Source of the DNA: Lanius collurio
Taxonomy: Eukaryota; Chordata; Aves; Passeriformes; Laniidae
Assembly (NCBI GenBank): GCA_020086605.1
Contig: JACBWW010000003.1
Location: forward strand, 57,335,847 to 57,399,846
Direction of reading: 5' to 3'
Length of the DNA: 64,000 bases
Part shown: positions 58,283 to 64,000 of the stretch, in pieces
Layout: each line of letters starts with the position of its first letter
How positions within the stretch are numbered: the stretch's first letter is position 1
Notes under the pieces: model-generated
What the model was told of the DNA's origin: nothing
Database searches by the model: none
Seen by the model: only the letters and a program-made list of their open reading frames with translations
Program-made: the position numbers and the translations under genes

Positions 58283-59887
58283 TTAAATTATTGGGTTTGT
58301 TTTTCTATAAACCAGCTGTTTTGTCTCTTTCCTATCTGGTTTCCATTTCTTGCCTCTATGCAAACTTCTGTTCTTCATTCCTCAGGTTTTCATCCAATAG
58401 TTAATACTTGAAGGAGCACCTAAGATGGCAATGGATAACAAAGACAACTTTTCAAAGAATCTTCAAATAATAAAATTGTCTTGCATCAAGCTGTGGGATT
58501 TATTTCCCAAAGGCCATGAAGAAATTAGCATGAACTCTTCACATTTTTTAATGTTCTGTAAATATTTATTTCGTTTTTTCCTCCTCTCTTATGTTTGGAA
58601 TCTGATCACAAGACATCTCTCTTTACCATGCAGACATTTTTCTTTCTGTCTGGTCTTACAGACTGTCCTCTGCTAAGTAACTGAGTCATCTGTCTCATCT
58701 CTACCTCAGACTTCCTTAGGTGCTGAGTACTGTTCTTTCACAAATTAAAGTCTGGTTTTTTATGCTTGGGGACATTTCCACTTTTTAGCCCTTCCTTCTT
58801 TTGGACAGTCTGTACTGGTTGCCTTTTCCTATTCATGTACTTGCTTTTCTTTCCTACCCTTCAGGAAGAGCACTGTCATAAAGAAATTACTTCCCCTTTG
58901 CTTAGTGTAATTTCTCGACAGGAACCAGTGTCCTGACAGCCAGTGGGTTTTCCCCAAAATTCAGCATTTCAATTTTAGTGGCATTTAACAAACCACCACA
59001 GTCAGAAGTCCCAAGCTGCGTGATGAAGCTGGTTTGTATGCACTGACTTACCCACTCACAAACTCTGATTGTACAGAGTGCTCACTGTCAAATTGAGCAT
59101 CAGCAACCTGAATCCTGATGGCACCTACATTTCAGTGGTAGCCAAGCAGCAGTCTCAGTTTTTCTCTGGTTATTCCTCCCAGCAAGGAGAAAGTGCTTTT
59201 GATGTGCTGTTATTTATTAAGATTGCCTTGCTGAAAGTGCAGTAGAAGTTGTGATACTCCACTTATATGGATTTTCACTGTCAGTTGTTAACTAGGGGAG
59301 AAACTAGAGCTGGGTTTGAGATGGAGCCATCACAGTGGCTCACACCGGAACCTGTCTGCCTGCCAGTGAGGCTGCTGCATCCTCTGTGCTTGGATTAGTG
59401 CCTTAACATCCCCTCAGATCACATATAGAACTAATGTTGTAGAATGCTATGGTGCCTGTGCTGAACACTCACGTTCTGTCACCTTCACACCCACTTACTG
59501 GAAAAAAACATTATAGTTAGGGCTGTATCTTCTTTGCTCAGAAAAGGAGTTTTTCTGAAGCAGAAATGAAATATGCATCAAGAACCCATGGGGTCCCATA
59601 GGAAGAAAGGTTCAGGTCAGTCACAGTTTTAAGTACAGCACTGCCAAGCAGTTGAGAAGACCTATTGTGTTAGCACTGTATTGCCCTGTTGTTAGCTTTC
59701 AGGAGATGACTAATGTGCCTTAATTAATCCCTGTGTGAAAAACATACTTTGTCGGCAATACAGACAAGGCCAAAACTGTGAGCAAGTTATTGGGAGCTGC
59801 ATCTTCATGACGTGCTTTTCATCAGGGAAATGTTGTCTGCATAAGGAAGCCAGCACAAACTGTGCTTTTTGGTCAAAACTTACTTAC
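58283..59887. other. Non-coding stretch, nothing recognised
   Basis: No gene is supported. A plus-strand 83-codon frame at 58425-58676 has no domain or splice context. Confidence 0.55.
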
Positions 59888-60274
59888 TGAAAATGATGAA
59901 AACATGACCCCAGTTCAAGAAAAGCATCTTCATAAATAGAAAAATACCGCTCAAAATTGCAATTAGCCAGGAAGACCTGATCACTGGCTCACAGAGAATG
60001 GCAATGGACAGTGGTAATGCCACAGCGTAGCAAAGGCAGGGTGAGTTCAGGTGTACTGCTCTGTATAATCTAGACACGACTTCTGTATGCAGTGTGAGTG
60101 CTGTAGGAAATTTATTTTTTATTTAATCTTAGTAATAAAGTCAAATCCTTACTTAAATCAGGGCATTGGTAGTGATGGCAGATACACACTGTCACCATCA
60201 GCCAAAAGATCTCAAATCTCTTTGTAGACAGATATTCAAAGGTCATTTTGTCCACAGCTGAAAACCAGCCCTCT
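59888..60274 (-). other. Candidate two-exon coding segment, 52-bp intron
   Basis: On the minus strand an acceptor TTTTTATTCCAG precedes a 122-base segment (60274-60153) open for 40 codons, starting EGWFSAVDKMTFEYLSTKRF. It ends at the donor TTTAA|GTAAGG. After a 52-base GT-AG stretch (60152-60101) with a TACTAAG branch-point-like word and TTTCCTACAG, a second segment (60100-59888) continues in the correct phase for 70 codons. That segment includes the hydrophobic stretches YAVALPLSIAILC and SWLIAILSGIFLFMKMLFL, and it ends at a perfect donor GTAAGT. Read as protein it would be part of a multi-pass membrane protein. I do not recognise it. Cautions: 52 bases is short for a vertebrate intron, antisense of A-rich DNA easily gives hydrophobic peptides, and no further exons were found on either side. 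Confidence 0.3.
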
Positions 60275-63200
60275 CTGGAATAAAAATTAAGCAGAAAGTA
60301 GAAATGTGCAGGAATACCAAGCCAGGAAGTGAAGATTTCCCCTTCTAGTCAAAGGGCAGAGGGATGGTAAAGTGATTAAAATATTAGCCATAAGACTAAC
60401 ATAACAAAACTGCATTTTCCAGTTTCTCGCAGTACAGATGAACGCCATATGAAATTGAAAATATCTGATCCAAGTCAGTGGTGCATGAAATCTCCCTTAG
60501 TGTTGGTTATGTTGTTGATTTTACTTTGGATGTTTTGGCACAATGTGATAACAGCAGTAACTGACCATGAGATTAGCCCCTGGTCCAGACTGGCCAAATG
60601 GAAATTCTGAGTGTGAAAATTGACTCAGTGGGGCCTAAAATGCTACATGTATATTGATTATGTGCTTGCATGGGGATATTTATCCTGAGTGTGCTGGTCA
60701 CACATGTTATACCCATCCTGTAGGCACTGAGGGAGGTAAAACACCCGCCTTTCAAAACACTCTGTTAGAAAGGAAGACTGAAGTAAAGGCAGGAGTATTG
60801 AATGGGGAATGGCTTGACTGTAGCAATGCTTGTGAAGCTGAAGAAGTTGTTCCTGAGTCTGATCCTTAGCTAGCTGTGGATATGTCACCCCACTGAATGG
60901 GGCTGCCTTGGGCTTGCTGGAATTTGGCCCAACTTTAATGCTTCATTCCAGTCCTGAGTTTGTCATGGGAATTAGTTAAAAGCTAAAACTAGGTTTGGTG
61001 TGGGGGAATTTCAGTTTGGGAAAAGCTGTTTATAGGTGGAGGTAAAAAAAAACAGGAAAAGAACATGGCATAGGCAGTGGTTTGAGAGCAGAGATAGTTC
61101 TAGGGAGTGAGCTCTGAGGTGGGGAATGCAAACCTTCATCACAGGTGAAACCAACGCCTGAATTCCTCTCAAATAGGCCAAATCTCCTACTGGGAACACA
61201 GTATATTCTGGTGAGGCTCTGCTTTGCCTGGTGATTTAGGCCTCTCCTTTCCATCATCTGGCCACCAGCAAAACAAATTCTGCAAGCAAGAGTGCTAGAG
61301 ATTCTTTCATGCTTCTGCAGTTAGCACAGCTATGCCAGTGCAAGTCTGGCAAATTTGGCATGGCAAAATTTAGTAGCCTTAGCCTGGCCTCAGATTACAT
61401 CCTCTCATCCTCTTTACTCACTTGGATTCTGAAGCCTCCTGGTTGTAAAATCAGATGTGAATTTTCAAATGATAACATGGGCTGAGAGAATTTTCTCTCT
61501 GAAATGCATATTTCACTGCTGAGAGAAGAAGGTGGTTTGTGGTGTATTCCGTGAAACAGTTTCTCCCTGCTCTGGAAACCTGGGCAGACCTGAGCAGGTT
61601 GCAGAAGTTCATGGGGGTGTGTGTGTCTTATACTGATAGGACCCAAAGTCTATATTCTTGGGCTGTTGTTATTCTAAATGGTAGGAAAGAGTATTGTGGA
61701 TATCTCCATATCATAGTCCTTACCCTGCAGGTTTCTACTATTATTTTTTGTACAAGAGAGACTTCTTTTTACACACCTCGCTTAATTGCTGCTTGGCTTC
61801 TCCACTAAGATGGGCAACTAGACATTAATTAGGAACTAATGAGAATTTTAAGCCAGTGGAAATCTTTGCAGACCTTCCAGTAGTTTCTCTATCAGACTTG
61901 AACTTGGATTCTTCCTAGCAATTGGCAGGTAGCTCTGTGGATGACAGTCTGATGTTATAGGGATGGCACAATGTGTGCAGGCAGAGCCTAACCCGCTCCA
62001 AAAGACTCGTGAATAAATGCATGTCCATAAACCACCCATGAGCAGTTAAGTGATTGCAGCCAATTAAGTGATTGCATCCACTTGTTATTTTGATCATATT
62101 TTCTCAGTTTTAGTCACTGCAGCCTGTTCCAGTTAAGTGCAAAACCTCTGCTCCTCAGAGGACACCTTTGTGTGTGAACAGGAAGGCTGTGTCATGCCAC
62201 TAGCAGAAAAGCAGTGCTTTTACTCTGCTGGAAGGACAAGAGATGGATGGTCATTAGAGGAGGAGCAGCAGTCTGTATTCTCAAGGATATCTAGGTACTT
62301 GATTCCTATTGATTTTCTCATGATCCAGGTAGCATGTAAATACCTGGAACAATCTGGACAGAGATAAGCTGGTTTCTGTATGAAGCTGCGCTGAATGTTA
62401 AACACAGCAATGACTCAAATGCTGGAAACAAAGCTGAAGAGCAGAAGAGATGTGATTACATGGGGCCATGAGAAAAGGCCTGAAGGACAGCCAGGCAGGA
62501 ACTGCTCTGGGAGATCTGAAGGCATTCTGTGCTGGCAGTTCATCGATGAAAGTTGCTCATTATTTGCTTATTTTGAACATGTTTGCTGAAGGCCAAAGCC
62601 TGTCAGATCTTAGGAAGGCTTTTTTTCAAGAGCTTTTGTTGCCTCAGCAAACAGGTCATGAGTCCAACTCACCCACTCCACAAACAAATATTTCTCCAAA
62701 TTATCAGGGGAATGGAGTTCATTTGACAGAGATGTCAGTTTGGTAGAGACAGATCACTTAGGGTGTGGGAGTTTTATTGTGTGTATGTGTCCAAGTCTTG
62801 GCCCTCCACTCCTCAGCTTTCTCCTCATGCATCCTGTATAATGACTGTGTGTATGTGTGTTGATTTAATTCCTTTTGGAGCTGCTTACCTTTTTAATTAT
62901 ACTCACTAAGTATTCAGTACTTCAGTTGGCTGTGTTCCCAGAACAAAGGCTATAGCTGAATACAAATAACTGAATTAAAATAATGCTGGCTTATAATCAG
63001 AGGAAGGCCCTGTGTTGCTTAGGAAGTTTGAGATATCACTAAGCAGAAAGGTAATTCTACTAGCTCTCATGTAAATTGGGAGCCTATCTGCTTCCCAAAC
63101 CAGCCTCCACATTCACATATCTGCCAGATCACTTCTCCTGGTAAGCTTTGCAGGGCACTAAAGGGAGATGATGGCAACAATTGCAGTAGTATTTGGGACA

Positions 63201-64000
63201 AGAAGGAACTCTTAATGGGTAAGAGCATTTTTGAGAGACAAGAATTACTCACAGAATGCCCAAGCTTGAGCAGAGGCTGTTTGCATCATTGAAAAGAAAG
63301 TAGGGCAGGAATTACGTATAGATGGTATCTAGAAGACAGTTTAGTGGGATCCTGCTGCAGAAATGCTGTCTTAATTTCAGTGTTCAAGAAACCAGTTTGG
63401 TTTTTGAAAGAACTGGGAAGAAGAGTAGATGTGAGCAGCTCTTAGAGACTGTCAGACATTGCTCTTGCTCTTCCAAGAAAACAGAGAACTGATGTGTGCA
63501 AAGAAAAATAAAGCTCATCTCTCTGCACTGATGATTATATATTTAAAAAAAAAAAAATTACTGGAAGACTTAGCTCACTGTGGTCATGCATATAAATCCA
63601 TCTAAATTGTCAATAGTCATTAATTAGAAACTATGTTTGTCAGATTTTAGCCCTTTTTTTTTTTGGCTATGTTTGGGGAGTTAATTTTTTGATTTTTTTT
63701 TTTTTTTGTTTCTTGGGGTCTTTGAGAGGGAGGGGAGAAGAGCTTTTTTATTTTCTCTGGTTTTGTTTAAATATGTCTAGTGCAATCCAGACTTGAGGTG
63801 CAAAAATATATTTGGTTATTTTTTTTTCTTTTGGGAGCAATTTTGGTGATGTTATTATGAAATGAAGCCATCTTAGAATATTACTATTATTAATAGTAGT
63901 AGTAGTAGAGAGGTTTTGTCTCTGACTTTTTGTAGTTTTTATTTATTTCCCTGATGACTTTGTTTTCCAGTCTTCACCTCTGTGCTACTGTTTTCTATCT
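60275..64000. other. Non-coding stretch with simple repeats at the end
   Basis: No gene or repeat family is supported. Simple repeats: a poly-A run at 63543-63557, T-rich tracts at 63651-63664 and 63692-63707, and (TAG)5 at 63894-63908. Several possible minus-strand donors (near 61722 and 62887) were followed, but the segments before them contain stops in all phases. Confidence 0.55.
63894..63908 (+). repeat. (TAG)5 microsatellite
   Basis: Five TAG units preceded by TTACTATTATTAA, so the surroundings form a weak imperfect inverted repeat. Simple repeat. Confidence 0.8.

Noticed and set aside
62887..62960. Possible minus-strand exon with AAAAAG|GTAAGC donor, upstream partner of the 60 kb pair
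   Set aside because: All three phases contain stops.
1..64000. CRISPR arrays, operons, tRNA or rRNA genes, phage genes
   Set aside because: No regularly spaced repeats, ribosome-binding-site/ORF organisation, tRNA box pairs or rRNA sequence were seen. The window is vertebrate nuclear DNA.

Overview
This window looks like nuclear DNA of a bird, or less likely another sauropsid such as a crocodilian or turtle. It has CpG-poor, moderately AT-rich sequence, no dense coding, no operons and no prokaryotic signals. Chicken-repeat-1 (CR1) LINE copies recur throughout, and several carry the typical avian CR1 3' end with ATTCTGTG-like octamers. By eye I count ten CR1 pieces covering roughly 4.3 kb. 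There is one solo endogenous-retrovirus LTR with flanking direct repeats, and a scatter of short MIR/CORE-SINE-like relics, as expected of an ancient amniote background. I cannot name the species.

I found no complete protein-coding gene that I recognise. The open frames longer than 60 codons look like chance frames in GC-rich DNA, translated repeats, or antisense of A/T-rich tracts. The window is therefore best read as intergenic or large-intron DNA. A small set of exon-like objects is listed with low confidence: 1482-1538, 5042-5093, 20414-20647 (two exons), 26919-26972, 27604-27679, 45564-45696, 54516-54570, and a minus-strand pair at 59888-60274. Each has a good acceptor and an open frame, but none has a recognised homologue.

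Layout. 1-6400: single-copy DNA with an octamer palindrome at 392-422, a relatively CpG-rich block at 1130-1860 and an A/C-rich simple repeat at 3538-3686. 6400-14100: GC-richer DNA with two CR1 3' ends and a 539-bp solo LTR (11044-11582, minus). 14100-18900: single-copy DNA with MIR-like relics and two candidate conserved noncoding blocks. 18900-21450: two minus-strand CR1 pieces around a candidate two-exon segment. 21450-33700: mostly unremarkable, with candidate exons near 27 kb and a candidate conserved noncoding block at 29980-30460. 33700-45100: the most repeat-rich part, with a 1.3-kb minus CR1, a nested purine microsatellite, a degenerate array rich in the 5' splice-site-like word GTAAGT, a 1-kb plus CR1 with reverse-transcriptase remnants, and a facing minus CR1. 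45100-64000: mostly single copy, with two more CR1 pieces, a G-quadruplex-type motif, two candidate conserved blocks at 51-52.5 kb and the last candidate exons.

Nothing here amounts to a demonstrable new biological system. The best leads are the phase-consistent candidate exon pairs, the structurally intact solo LTR, the GTAAGT-rich array beside the purine microsatellite, and the blocks that look like conserved regulatory DNA. All need alignment to other amniote genomes to confirm or reject them.
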